A stretch of 64,000 nucleotides of DNA, from NCBI GenBank assembly GCA_036971715.1, contig JAVHJL010000001.1:124001-188000 (forward strand), read 5' to 3'. Source of the DNA: Arthrobotrys musiformis (lineage: Eukaryota; Ascomycota; Orbiliomycetes; Orbiliales; Orbiliaceae). Every line of letters starts with the position of its first letter. The first letter of the stretch is position 1. Under the pieces are notes generated by a model. It was not told where the DNA came from, made no database searches, and was given only the letters and a program-made list of their open reading frames with translations. This document shows, one piece after another, positions 25,206 through 37,941 of this stretch. A program made the translations under genes and the position numbers.

Positions 25206-28200
25206 TGCGGTGGCTGGTACCTTGTAACTATGGCTATCCTTCAACCGAGCAAGAATTCCAGAAGGCTTGCGGGCCTGAAGCTATTTGTAATTTATAGCCA
25301 GCAGATGGATCTGTGTTCCGCTAGAGCCAACACTTCTGGGTCGGGTCTTAAACGGACGGATATACGGATATGTGTAAATATCGACCGAGTGGTTCCCGTT
25401 AAATGGAATTCTTTTAGAGTCAACGTGCTTGTCCTTGTGGCGGCTACAGCGGTGATTTGTATTTTCGCGGTCGGCTGTATCAGCGCAGATACTTGATATA
25501 GGCGACACTTTGGCGGTAACGACGAAGAGCTTCTGTTTCAAACGATGTAGCAGAACAGTTGTTCTGGGGAAGCATTGTCCGAATAACTCGGAGAAACAGC
25601 AGCTAGAGGCGACGTCTACGACACGGAGCCAAGCGGGAAGCTTGAGGTGTATATATACTATATACTCGAGGGGTCTCTCTAGGTATATGGGGCTGTATAT
25701 ATAATTCTCCCTTCCTCTTGATCTTGAGTACGTATCGATTCTAGATTTCGATTTGTCTTGTCTCGTCTCGACTTGATCCAAGCTCAGAAAAAAACCAGGA
25801 TGTTTAAGTTAAGGTGGTGGTGGCCAGCAAGTCTACACGGCATCGGCAAATTGGTGCTTTAGCGAGTGGAGCTCAAACCCCGAACGAACAAGCAGGCAGC
25901 AGTAAAAAAAACAACAGGCAATAATGCACACAGACGGTTCAAGTAGACGGGAACGGGAGATCGGAGGTGTAATGCGGGCAGTAAACCCCAAATTTAAAAG
26001 CAGGAACACTTACTTACGTATGGCGAAAAAAAGGGGGGTCCGGATTTAACAATTTTGGTTATTGCTTCTTGTCCCTCAGAGTATTTCGAATGCAAACGTT
26101 TTAAAAATTATTTTAAGAATAATCCGCTTTTTTTTCTCTTTCTGTTGAATAGGCGAAAACTGGGAGTGAAAGCCCGAGAAATTTGGGGTTATTTAAGACA
26201 AGAGAGGTGAACTAGGCCTTGAGACTTTCGAATTCGAGGGCCAGGAGGGCTAGCGGGTAAGCTTGAGCACGAAACAAAGCTATGGCAGCCGATTTTGTTC
26301 AGTGAATTTTTATGGGTGGGAAAAAAAGGATGGGTGGGTAGGACGACAGTGGTATGGGAAATTGTATGTATGGAGAGGAAAATTGGAATTCAGGAAAGAA
26401 AACCGAAAGAGGGGCATCAAACAGCTAAAAGGAAAAGGCCAACTAGGAACCCAAGGTCATCCGCTAGGAGGAGCCGGATACATTTACACAGCAGCATTTC
26501 CTTCAAAAACACAGGTAGCTCGTCGTTCTTGACCTGTTTCTTTCCCCTAGCTAAGCTGTTCGGGTACGAGCCAGTCCCAATGAGGGTTGGGCTGGGTGGC
26601 ATGGATGCTGGCCTCGTGCAGCTCTTCTTTTCGTCATTACAAAGCTGGGCGGTTGGGTGGGAAGGGATTGGCCTGATCAATCGAATGGTCACGGAATCTT
26701 CCTGCTTAATTTAGCCTCAAGAGCTTAAGAGATCTCGAGAGTGGCCGTTCGCCATCGGTTGTAGACATCGAGTGAGGATTGATTCTCAATGGGAGGTTGC
26801 GAATGCATCTTTTGAACCTCTTTTCCTCTAGCCAACAACCATATTTGAAGCCCTTGCGGCCCAGCCAATGCAAAGCTGGGGATCGGGCGCGATTCCCATG
26901 GCTTAGCTGGCAACAGCTCGTTTGCACACTAAAAGAACAAGTTAGATCAAAAGAAATCATCCAAGACTGAAGAATGGAAACGAGGGTGATCTAGTTAAAC
27001 TTGCTTGGTCTGCTGGGCATCCCAGATGCATTGTAGCATGTAGCATGTAGTTCTCCGCTCGGGAGTTCAGCCCCCATAATACATCATGATCATGCACTTG
27101 CCACATGACCGCTCTGTGGCGGATATAAATCCAACACTTACAACCCATTTGCTCAACAAAAGAATTAGAATTTGTCTTGTCTACCACCTGTACTGAATAC
27201 TCAGTGTAATATAAAAATCTATATTTCGTGTCGACGCTCTTATAATGACGAAAAAATCAGGTCGGCTATAACGCAGTATATTTATTTCTATTAATTATAG
27301 CTGTAGAGTTCAAGTAAAATTTAATCAGTTGAGACACCCACCCCCATTGGCGTAGGGGAATATCGATAGGAAAGCATGCATTGACATCCTCAGCAACATT
27401 CTAAACAGTCTCAAATAAGAGTTCTAAGAGTAAGCTCAAAGCGGGCCCCAACATTTCTTCAATATGCGTACCTCATACAAAATGCCGATAGGTATTATAT
27501 TTTGTCCTTCCGATGGAACAGATCTTGTTGGCTGGTGGTATACTATAGCTACGGCTCTTATCTCCGAGTACTTGGAGCTTGAGGCTAGCTTTAGGTTCAG
27601 AATGGAGAAGCTAACTTTAATACATAATGCAAAACTAAAAATCGGCACCAATAATATACATTGCAGGATCTGCAAGAACTCGAACCGGTCCACATTCGCA
27701 TCATGATGAATGTTGCTTGGGCGTGGTATCGATCGAACCCACCCTACCCAATGCCATGTTGAAGAGATGTTTTTAGGGGGCTGAGCGGAGAATAGTAGGG
27801 ACACGGACGTCACCTTAGTAGAAAGGCCTTGTGGCCTTCCAGGTCATACCTCGTCTCAGGATTACAGGTCCTCAGAGCCACTCTCTACATGCCATACCTG
27901 TGCAAGACTTAGCTACCTGAGCAGCGCTAAGTCAGTAGCTACGTAACTACAGAGAGATAAGATCGCAAAGCTCGACGCTACACAAAGATAAGATTAGATA
28001 AATCAATCTGCAACATGTCCAACCTCATAGCAACACATTTCCTCAACACATTTATGTTTCTGACTATAACGTCCTGCAGCTGATCAAGTCTCTTCACGAG
28101 AATTCGGTGAGCCTACTAGCTATTTTGTATAATCAATTAGGGCGCCTTCAGCTTATTGGTTTGATAGGAATTGCTACCAAGACTGAGTTGGTTACTCGAT

Positions 28201-28320
28201 GATGAAGCTGCGCTTTGCTTGTAACAATGTTGCCTTAGACTAACAGTATCGCACTTGGTTTCGTCCTTGGAATATTATATCGATATCCAAGCGGGGTTGG
28301 TAATCTATTGGGGTATGATT

Positions 28321-28336
28321 AGTCTCGTTCCCAGAC
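28321..28336 (-). repeat. Dispersed motif copy (AGTCTCGTTCCCAGAC)
   Basis: A copy of the T-variant of the motif (GTTCCC instead of GTACCC). The preceding base is T, so the full start reads TAGTCTCG, as in the copy at 31951-31982. No flanking duplication was found. Confidence 0.55.
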
Positions 28337-28644
28337 AAGTGTTGTGATCAGCAGCCGCAGACCAGGGCATAATTACATTCACACTGCTATGTCATTTAGG
28401 GTTAAAGACGGTAGGTGCTTGACTTGCACCCTGGCCTCGATTGTACCTAGCTACAACCTGTAGCCAAGCCAAATGCGAATAAATAAACGTTGAACTAAAT
28501 TAAAGCCGTGGTGATTGGGCTGAGAAATGCTGTGGCCGAAGGTTCTGAGTTGCGGTTTAAATTTGTGTCTCTAGAAAATTTTTGATGTCATAAAAAACTC
28601 TCTGGAACAAATCTCAGCCCTCTCCCCTTTTCTATTCACCAAGC

Positions 28645-28712
28645 TACCACCACCACCACCACCACCACCACCACCACCACCACCACCACCATCACCACCA
28701 CCATCACCACCA
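28645..28712 (+). repeat. (CCA)n microsatellite
   Basis: About twenty CCA/ACC units with a few interruptions end some 45 bp before the ATG of the damaged zinc-finger gene. The tract lies in what would be its 5' leader. Confidence 0.9.
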
Positions 28713-28756
28713 ACATAATTACCACCACAAACACCATCACCACTACCACAAGCACA

Positions 28757-30682
28757 ATGCCGCTCACGAGGGGCCAGCAGCGTGCAAGAACCTTGGTTGA
28801 CAGGCAGTCACCAAACTACCTAGGTCTAGCCATTGGCGAAGACCCGCTCTGGAGGCACTAGCATTGTCTCCGGTTCGAGGTCGGATCCATTGGCCCAGAT
28901 CTCCGGGATAGCAAGCTCGTTTTCGAGCAACATCGTCGGTTCCTGTCTAGTATTTCTACTAGATCTCCCCCCAGGGTAGGTAAAAGTCTTTTGATTCCTT
29001 CTTCGCGCCGCGTCCGAGTGCGAGTTCGCCTCTCCCCTCTTACCTACCCTCTTGCTGTGTCCCAGTTGGTTTCCTATAACCTGTCTACCACTACCGTTGG
29101 GCCCCCCATCGATGTATTAGTATATTTCCTCTGTTGTCTGGTTCCCATCAAATACGCAGGTCGTTGCAAGGGCCCCTCATCAAAGGTTTTCTTATTCCTA
29201 GCGAGAGGACGGTCTCTTGACTAGACTTTTTGCAAGGGAGTGGATTTCATTGTTAGGGTTTTGCCACTCTGATGGTCTGGGTACGAGACAAGATCAAGAG
29301 TTCTGCGTTGTTACCTAAATTCTGTCTTTCTCAATTTTACCTGTTCCGTTCCAAATAGTGCAGCTGGCTTTGTTGATCTTCTGCTTCCTCCTAGCTATCA
29401 ATCTTTTGGCTTTCTATATCAAATTATTTATACAGAGCTAACTTTTCGTTCACACAGAAAGGGGAAGGAAAGGTCCCAACGGCGGTTTCACTGCCATGGG
29501 ACTTTTGCAAGAGGTTCACGGCTGAGGAGGTAGCGTGGCTGTTGAAAGATGGCTACAGTTATGAACCTCATGCCGATGAAACCCTCTTGTTTTTCAGGGC
29601 CGACGATAGGGGGCGATGGCAAAAGGTCTCGCAACGGGAGCTACAGAGGGAGCTCCGCCGCCAGGGGATCAGACAGGGTGATACCTGGGTACCCCGTTAC
29701 ATGTACGAACTCAAGCGATATGGTCGCATGCTACTACAACCGGAGAGGGATAGGGCGTTGTGGTGGGGGGACCTTCACCGCTGGCCTATTGGCCCGGTGT
29801 CGCAAGGAGTTCTGAATGAGGCGAAGGAGATCCTGAAGGGCTCCGGGGAAAAGAGGGGTGAGACAGGGAAAAGGAAGAGGGAAACGACGAGGGAGGGCAA
29901 TCCCGAATCTGAGTACCGTTCTGCGGCTCCGGGACTGAAGCGACGCCGAGTCGCTTACCGGGCCGCATCCCGCTCTGTCCAACCAGACGAGTCCGAGAAC
30001 GTCGCAATGACGGACGTGCGCGAGGAGTTTGTGGCTCCGATTTCCGACCCAATGCCAGAGTCGGCCACTGATAGGCTGATCCCCGACGAGGCTGCTCTGG
30101 AGGGTCCGAAAGAGGGGTTCAAACCTCTTGCTGAGGCGCCCGAGCGACGGAGGAGGGCTCGGAAAGCAGCAATCGACCCAGCACCGGCAACAGAGACCTC
30201 GAAAGCCGGGGCGCAAGCCCCAGCCCAGGTTGAAATAGCCGTCGCAGGGAGACTAGAGCGCTGTGGCTGGAGAGAAACTGATGGCAGCGTATGCGGGGGC
30301 GTTTTCTCTACTAAACTCGAGTTGCAGAACCACGTCCTGAACAGTCACGTGCCGAAGAGGGGCGACCTTCCCGAAGGTCAAACCAATTGGCTGTGCCATT
30401 TTGGGAGGTGTGCGCATTCCAATGTGGGTACAGATAGACCCTCATTGTCCGGCATTTTTGGAAAAGCCGACTCAATGAGTTCCCACATTCGGTTCTTGCT
30501 GGATGCCAGAGAGTTTGAGTGTAGGTTCAGCGCAGCAGGTTGTCGAAAACGATGGAATCGTCTTAATGACATGAATACCCACGCGAAGAAGTGTAAGTTC
30601 AACCCGTCGCCTAAGACGAAGGAGACCCAAAGCGCCAAAGGGGAAGAAGGGCAAGAAGGGCGATGAGTCTTCTGAAGATTAG
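28757..30682 (+). pseudogene. C2H2-type zinc-finger gene with two apparent lesions
   Basis: Exon 1 (28757-28975) and exon 2 (29458-30666) join in phase 0 across a 482-nt intron (donor GTAGGT, acceptor CACACAG). The junction reads SISTRSPPR/KGEGKVPTAV. Exon 1 contains an in-frame TAG at 28859-28861, yet coding character continues past it (RFEVGSIGPD). Near the end, the open frame stops at 30664-30666. Shifting by one base near 30615 instead gives a typical lysine-rich, acid-ending tail, RPKAPKGKKGKKGDESSED, to a TAG at 30680. Three Cys/His clusters lie near the C-terminus: C-x9-C-x12-H-x4-H, an atypical Cys/His segment, and C-x6-C-x12-H-x3-C. The N-terminal region (LPWDFCKRFTAEEVAWLL) is unrecognised. 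It is probably a decaying DNA-binding-type gene. A functional product starting after the TAG is possible. Confidence 0.7.
29274..29290 (+). repeat. Dispersed motif copy inside an intron
   Basis: GGTCTGGGTACGAGACA lies within the 482-nt intron of the zinc-finger gene and is one of nine copies in the window. No exact flanking repeat is visible. Confidence 0.6.
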
Positions 30683-31950
30683 GACATGGGGAGAGCGCCA
30701 TCGTCTTTGGCACCTGATGACTGGACTCTGAGAAAAGATTACAAACCGGAGGCTAGGATGAAAGAAGGCTGTGTAGAGGACGCTCTGGTGCGGCTTGCGG
30801 TGAATCTTGGACTCAGAATGACCGGTTTATAACTGGTCGTTCAACGTAGGACTAGCAGAACTAGCATGTTGCGTTTTAGCGGCCTCATTGTTACGCATAA
30901 GCCCTTCTCCTATGCTATTGATACTTCCTCGGGTCGTAACCCTCAAGCATATAGGCGAAGTATGAGAATTGTCCACCTTTGCAACTTGTTAGTAGTGAGA
31001 TCTAGATTTCGGAACTGCCTAGGTCCCCCTCTTAGAGATTGGGCCTCCGATGTGTTCCAGACGACGGGTCAAGCGAAAACTTGGAGCCGAGGGACATCAT
31101 ATGGAGTTCTAACGCTGCCTGTCTCACAATAACACCTCTTGAACCACGTTGTTAAGGCGGGTGGGGGACCGGGCTCTCCCAAATGAACACCCCGGTCATA
31201 GTATGCAGAGTCGTTCGTTGGGGTTTTACAATCTCTCTCATTTCTCGATATCTGTACTCGTTTATCTAGAAGCAGTTTTGTCACGAAGATGAGAGTTATG
31301 AATGCGAGTATGTCTGCCTACAGTTCTACGGGTACGGCCACAGCTCGGCGACTGGCTTTGCGAACGACGATTACCTGCCGTAGGGCACGAATACATAAAT
31401 CGTGCAAGGCGAAAACCTTTGGGAAATCTGAGCGAGTATTGAGAGTCTCGCGACGGGCTCAGGTAGCCGGCAATCTTAGCTACACTTGCTTACATACAAG
31501 CCTTCAAACTAAGGAGCGAAAACACTCGATTCCAGCAAACCCACGTAGTGGCGGGTTTTCCTTTTATACTTTACGATATTCTCGACTTAGGGCTCAAGTT
31601 GGTTTATCTCCCGATATCTCGAATTGGGCCCTCGATGGCCTACTCCTCAGGCTGTCTGGTGATGATACGAATTCGGCTCTTACGACTGCTCATTTATGGG
31701 ATTGCAATTGGCTCAGAGTTCAGGCGTTGAAACTCGTTTTTGATGGCGGTGAATGCTGTTACAAGTTGTGGTAATTGTAGCATTCATTCACCTGGGTGGG
31801 TTTCTCTCTCCTACCGACATGGTCAACTTCAGAAGCGGATATCTTGGATCTTACCATTCAGAATATTCTAGGGTCCAACAGCGATTTAATCGCTGAAACA
31901 GACGGCAGCACCAAGAATATTCGATCCTTCGATGGAGTGAAGCCACACAT

Positions 31951-31982
31951 AGAGGCTTCCTGGGAACGAGACTAAGAGGCTT
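31951..31982. mobile_element. 16-bp insertion flanked by perfect 8-bp direct repeats
   Basis: AGAGGCTT at 31951-31958 is repeated at 31975-31982. The 16 bp between are CCTGGGAACGAGACTA, which on the minus strand reads TAGTCTCGTTCCCAGG. This is the same arrangement as at 12197-12228 with a different target sequence. Independent insertions with fresh 8-bp target duplications would explain both. Confidence 0.55.
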
Positions 31983-32201
31983 CTATGGTGCTATCTGCCT
32001 TACCCCAAACCCTATGAAGGTATGATCGTTACTATTGGGACTTGTAATGGTATTGGCCAACTTCGGCAAGTTAAACCTAACTCTGCGCGCATGCTCAAGC
32101 CCAAATATATCGGTCAATTCATCCTCCTAGTTCCGATATCGAAACAGTTGAAAAAGCATACATGAGTTTTGCCTACACGCAAATAAAGGCCCGCTTTATA
32201 A

Positions 32202-32217
32202 TGTCTGGGAACGAGAC
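32202..32217 (+). repeat. Dispersed motif copy (TGTCTGGGAACGAGAC)
   Basis: A second A-variant copy 230 bp from the flanked one, in the same orientation. No direct repeats were found. Confidence 0.55.
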
Positions 32218-34164
32218 CACCCAAAGTTTTATCTAGCTTGGAAGCAATCTTCTTCCTAGCCCTCGTTCCAATAGACACGAGTTTCGAGCGAGTCGATATC
32301 TTTAGGCGCTGGCATTTTATTTACCCATGGGACCACGGCACAAGGGCCGGAGTAGTCTAGTTCGGGGCTGGGGGCTCAATTGAGAAATCATAATATGGGT
32401 TAGTCGGCTCCCTTCCTTTTATCTTTACCTATTCTTAAAAAATAATCTGTCTTAGCACTGGTTGCGAGTATTCATGACCCATCAAGTTCCCGATTCATCG
32501 AAGTAAAAGCTTGGTTACGCGACGAGACTGCATCGAAGGGATGCCGGAATATATTAATATCCACACCAAATTACAACGCAAGCCGGTTTGAAAATACCAC
32601 ATTTTACTAAAAGGCGTGGCGACGGGATCCGAGTGAGGCATCTCGATTCTTAGTAAGGAACACGACTGAACCGCGTCTTCCTCTGGGGGATATGCCGCCG
32701 TGAATACCTCTGGAGGTTTTTTTTTATAAGGGAATGTTTCCATCTACACATATCCTCACAGGTACCAAAACTCAAGCCTATGGCACGCAGATGTATGAGA
32801 TAATCCTTATGTCAAAAAACAGCATCATCGAGGCAAGTCGCAGGGTTTGCCGGGTTGGTTTCACTTCTAATGACAACCAAGAGCAGAAAGAGGGGATCTG
32901 CTTCTATTCCTAGCTTCTCCTTCCGTTTTGGTCCTTGCTATGTTTTTGTCTATTGCTTTTATGTACTTGCTACAGGCAGCGCTTCATCTAGAAGCTATTT
33001 ATTCAAGTGACTATCCACTGCTTGCCGTCCTATTCATCTACAACTTTCCCTCTTCTTTGTTTTGTTTCTTTTCCAAACAAAACACCGGGTCATTATCCTC
33101 TGTCTGAAGTATCACCCGATGCGTGGACTGGTATTGATTTGGGTATGCTACCTACGGTGGCTTTCCGCCGTGCTTTTTTTTGGTTGCTTTCGTTTCCTTT
33201 CATTTTCAATTCATTGCATTTCCATCCGCCTGATCTAGTTAGGAAGGTGGGATGGAGCTCTGATCTACCATGCAACCAATACCCATACCGGTATACCGTT
33301 GTACTTTTAAAATTTCCTTTAAATGTATAAACTTTCCACAGCAAGCCACTGCACCTATGGATACCGTGCCATAAATCGATACACTCGATAAATTTAGGAC
33401 GTCCTATGCGCCCCACCAGATGCCACGAGACTGGTCTCGTTAACGATAATTCCTAGCCTTACCCAGGGTGGCCCAGACGAAACCAACGTATGCCACTATG
33501 TTAAAGTTGTTTCCATACGTATACGGGTGGCAAGTACGAGACGCTATTAATGAAGAGCGATTTCAACATAATTCTAGAGCGAGAAGAGTAAATTCCTTTG
33601 TCCCATGCATAAACTTCATAAAGGGAGTGGGCAGAGTTAGACAGAGCAGTAGAAGGAGCTGGGTTCCTAGAGAGGATCTATATCACATTTTTTAAAAAAA
33701 ACATAAGGTGGGGAATGAACAGGAATTCGGGGTATTTTAGCTAAGGCTGAGGGCGTCGCGGCCAGGCATATAAGATGCGCATGCCATTCTCGATTGAAGC
33801 CGAGGAGAAAAAAGAAAAATAAAAGGAGAATTCACGCTTTTGATAAGTAGTTAATAACACATGCATGAAAGAGGTTTTTTTTATAGTAATAGTGAATTCG
33901 ATCTTGCCATCCGCTTCGCAAGTTTTCGGTCAGGCGGAAAAGAAAAGAAAAGAAACCAGGTGCCCGGAAGAGAATATTCTCAGAGGACAATGAAAAAAAT
34001 ACAATCAATTATCGCCTCGGCTAAAAACATAAAAGCAGGAGGCTCGTAAACGCCATGTAGTGACAAAAAGGAGATACTAAAGAACAAAAGGCACATAAGA
34101 GAGAGAGGAAAGGACTTGAAAGAAGAGGGAGCAAAATTAGAGATGAGGGGTCGAATGCCCGGCC

Positions 34165-37100
34165 TCAAGACTCATCTTCCTCTTCCTTGATCCTAGCCCT
34201 CCCTCTTTCCTTGATGTCAACATCGTTCCATCCATTTCCAGAGTCGTCTTTCTCCTTTCCTTTGTCAAGGCTCATTCTAGTCGGGCTTCCGATATCGAAC
34301 CGGCCCAACGAATGTCCCATGACAGGGCTTCCAACTGTGCTACTGGCCTGACTCTTTGGGATGACATTGAAGACACTTGTTGTTCCAATAGGGCTCCCGT
34401 TACCGGCAGCAATGGCTGCGGCCAATCCAGCACCGCTGCTTCGGCGGTTGCGTCTGATACTGCCAACTCGCGATCCCGGCAGGGATGGAGTTGGGGACAA
34501 GCTAGCTTCACTCGTAGGGCCGCTACCAGTGTGGGACGCCGGGACAGGCCAAGCAGTATCCGTTTCAGAAAGCAGGATTTCACCGGCGGATGCGCGACGG
34601 CGTTCCTCGATGGGGGAGCGTCCTTGAGTTGGATCGTGGGTAGAATCGACAGGGTGGTTGTGCTCTGCACTGGTGTCAAGATGTGGGTTTTCGGAGCGGC
34701 TTCCGCCCCCAGTAATAGCACCCGACCCCATCGGAGAGGAGGTTCGTCGACCTGAAGAATCGGTGATAGAATTGCTGTGGGTGTTGTTATTCGAGAGGGT
34801 GCTTCGGACACTGCCGGCAGGAGACAGATTGGAGACGGGACGAGGTGAGTGAGCATCCCGATGGCGACGCTCAAGTACTTCGCGGGAGGTAGAAGAGATG
34901 GAACCATGACGGGATGGAGACGATGACGTTCCGTGGTGATGATGGTGTGAGTTGTTCGTTTGACGTGTTGGTGACGAAACATTGGTTAAGCTGTTGTTTG
35001 CTGTTTGCTGATATCCTGTGGGACCTGAAGGATAACGCGAAGACGAAGTAGTGGCTCCCGTGGTACTGTCAGTGACATCTGCTTCGTGAGATGGGGCGAA
35101 GGGATTTGCCCCTTCTCGGCGTGGAGAAGCCATGCTGTGGTAAGTATGAAGGTTGTTGGAGTATTGCCTTTGAACACCACGTCTTCGAATTCCAGAATCC
35201 GAAAGACTGATATGCGATGTCGGGGCGAGTGGTGGTGACGTTGGTATTGACGATGAAGCCGGTGTTCCTTCTGATGGTTGGGATTGAGGTTGATGTTGAG
35301 ATGACTGTTGGTGAGGGATGGGAGATGGTGTGGTGTAGACAACACCTTGCTGTTGTTGTTGAGGTGTTGTAAAACTGCCGACCCTGGGGCTTCCCTGGGC
35401 CACGGTGCGCAACGGCATTATCGACCACCCGGGGGGCAGGTTGAGCTGTAAACCGGCAGGACTAAGCTCGGCTGCATTGGTGTTATGATTATTATCAGCG
35501 GTAGACCTGCTGCCTGGCGTCGAGGTATTGGGCACCAGTGGGCTCGGACCAGTCCCCGGGACGGAGTTTAGTTGAACGGCTGATCGAGGAGCACTGGCTT
35601 CGGCCCCTGTGGTGCCGCCGGGTGTATGCTGGGCCAAAGCTGCGTGAGTCTGCCTCAATTGTTCTCTCATCTCCACCATTTCTAGCAGCAATCTGTCACC
35701 CCATGTGTCCTGACGTCGCGCAACATCGTCCATCGCTGCCATCATCATGTCGGTTACACGACAGTACAAAGCAGTAGCTATATCGTTAGTCAGCAGCTCC
35801 GGCTCTGGATAAAAGCTGTTTACTCCAAATCGCTCCTGCTGTAGCGGTGGTGGAGCCTGCTGTGTAGGTTGACCCCGTTGCTCCAGATTTTCCGGCTGTC
35901 CCGGCTGTCCCGGCTGTCCCGGCTGTCCCTGTTGTCCTTGTTGCTGTAGTTGTTGATTTTGCTGTGGCCCTTGAGCATTCTGGTTGAACAATGGTTGGAA
36001 GTCGTTTTGCTGTCGCGCCAAATTCCTTGCCAAAGCTTGAACAAAGCCACCTCTGCCCCCTCCAAACACATTGACTCCAAAACCCATCGGTTCATCTCCA
36101 GGCTGTCCAGGTTGCCCATCTGCAGGTCCTTGGCCCGGAGCCTGCCCTTGGCCTTGACCTTGACCTTGATCTTGCCCTTGGCCTTGGTTCTGTCCTTGGT
36201 TCTGTCCTTGGTTCTGTCCTTGGTTCTGCCCTTGGTTCTGTCCTTGGCCCTGTCCTTGGTCTTGACCCTGTGCCGGCTGATTATGCCCTGGAGGCCTCGG
36301 TGGGAAATTGACCCCAAAGTTCTGAGCGCCAGCAACTTGGCCGTTGGGCTGCGCTACCGGATCATCGAATACTGGCCGTCTACAGGTAGGACAGCTTTGT
36401 TGTCTTTCCATCCAACTCTTCATACATGCCAGATGAAGCACATGTCCACATGGCAACCTTTTTGGCCTCATTCTCTCATCTTGCACATCTTCTTCATCAT
36501 CGAGAGTGTCCGCCTGATCTGATCGCTGCCGCTGCCCTGTTGCCCCGGGTGCGTCGACCCAAACCTTCATGGTCTCACGACAAATAATGCATACGTTCTC
36601 GCGCTCGATTTCCTCCGAAGTTGCGTCTGGGTACTTCGAATTCATTTGTGCTGTAGCTTTCTTGTATCGAATGAAATCCCGGCATCTACCGATAAACGAC
36701 CGGACCGTCATGTAAACGTCTCTGACAATGTGGAGCGGCAACCCGTAGAACATGAGGACAATGCCGAAGAATACGAGGTAAATCACCAATTTCACAAGAT
36801 CTAAGCGACAAATTTAGCAAGTATATCCCTTAAAAAAAGCGAAGCATTACGTCGAGCTTACCAGTCGCAATTTCCATATTAAACAACCAACTGCTCTTCC
36901 CTTCCCAGGCACCGACTACTTCCCCAGCCTCTTCCTCTTCCAAAAGAGTATCCCTCATCTCCTCTTCTGTGATAATGCCCCTGTCAACTCTCCTTTGCAA
37001 TACCCTCGCTCTTCTTTCCCTCAACTGCCTAGTTTTCTTCGCTGTTATAATCTTCTCGGCGACCCCAATCAAATATCGGACAAGCGTGCTGGAACCAGCG

Positions 37101-37941
37101 ACTGCTAAAATAGCGAATTCAAAGGCGAACATGACAAGCATATTCGGTTTTGGGAGTTGCATTAGCGTTAGGACACAGTGCCGTGTAAGAAAAATATCGA
37201 GAAGGACCAGCAGGGTTAAAGAACTCGCTAGCCGTGCGTGGAAGATATACGGACGAGCCGGTGGCGATTGCTCCATCTATAATCCCAACGATAGTCTCTA
37301 TTAGCAAAGTTACTTCTTTCAGCTTGCGTGGAATGATACTAACAAAGTCAACCCGGTCACTTCCCAGCCAGTGAAAGCACTTCAGGAACAACAGTATTGT
37401 GAACATCATTACAAATCCGCTGTGAAATTCGTCGCGAAATATTGTCATAGCCAGAAATGTCTCGGTAATGGCGTACCAGGCCTTTTCGTATAGATGCTCG
37501 ACTTCGGCGGCTCGGAGAGGACCATAGAAGATCTTTTGGATCATTTTCCCAAACATGAGGGTCATAAAGAAACCGAAATTCGTGAGAATCTAGAAAACTC
37601 CAATCAGATGTCAGAAAACGGTCTAGGGCCATCCTTCTTCCCCTCCTTCCTTCCCTTAAGAAGGAGGAAAAGGAGGGAGATAGCGAAACAATGGACATTC
37701 ATGACGAACCATAACACAGGCATTGGATTGAGCAAGGTGCACGCAGGCAGAGTAAAAATTAGCACGTTGGTGGAAAGCCTGCAAAACGACGCCTGAAGCC
37801 ACCAGGGTACTGATCTAAATATAAACAAACATATCTAACGGTCAGTCACGATTTCAAACACTCGATATTGTGAAAGCAGCAAATGCGATTTCAATAGTGA
37901 AAGGGATAATATCATACGGCTCCATAAGCTGCGAGACGCAT
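34165..37941 (-). CDS. HRD1: ERAD RING E3 ubiquitin ligase Hrd1 (synoviolin)
   Basis: Five exons (37941-37918, 37814-37710, 37589-37344, 37276-36862, 36800-34165) give about 1141 aa. Exon 1 codes only eight residues (MRLAAYGA). Exon 2 holds the family signature AFHQRANFYSACVHLAQSNA. Hrd1 is the multi-pass ER ligase that forms the retrotranslocation channel and ubiquitinates misfolded proteins. Multiple membrane segments lie in residues 1-290, with FYGLPLHIVRDV just before the cytosolic part. The RING-H2 domain has Cys334, Cys337, Cys381, His383, His386, Cys389, Cys400 and Cys403, with an acidic insert in loop 1. The long tail is unusual: Gln-Gly repeats, Gly-Gln-Pro repeats and Ser/Pro/Thr-rich sequence to the end. 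The donor of intron 2 is GTTCGT, weaker than the others, but the protein junction (NACVM/ILTNFGFF) supports it. Confidence 0.95.
35893..36270 (-). repeat. Coding minisatellites in HRD1
   Basis: Two tandem tracts encode low complexity in the Hrd1 tail. About 36150-36270 has 12-bp units of the type TTGGTTCTGTCC, which code for Gln-Gly-Gln-Asn. About 35893-35930 has four 9-bp units GGCTGTCCC, which code for Gly-Gln-Pro. They are likely length-variable between strains. Confidence 0.8.

Larger units (their letters stand above)
25206..28756. other. Intergenic region
   Basis: The promoter side of the 25.2-kb gene lies here, followed by about 3 kb with no supportable gene. It holds one dispersed motif copy at 28321-28336 and a partly decayed look-alike (GGGTACGAG) near 26562. 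A CCA-repeat tract lies at its right end. Confidence 0.5.
30683..34164. other. Gene-free stretch with motif insertions
   Basis: I see no supportable gene between the zinc-finger remnant and HRD1. Two motif copies lie about 230 bp apart (31959-31974 and 32202-32217). The final 400 bp are A/G-rich on the plus strand and probably form the 3' flank of HRD1. Confidence 0.5.
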
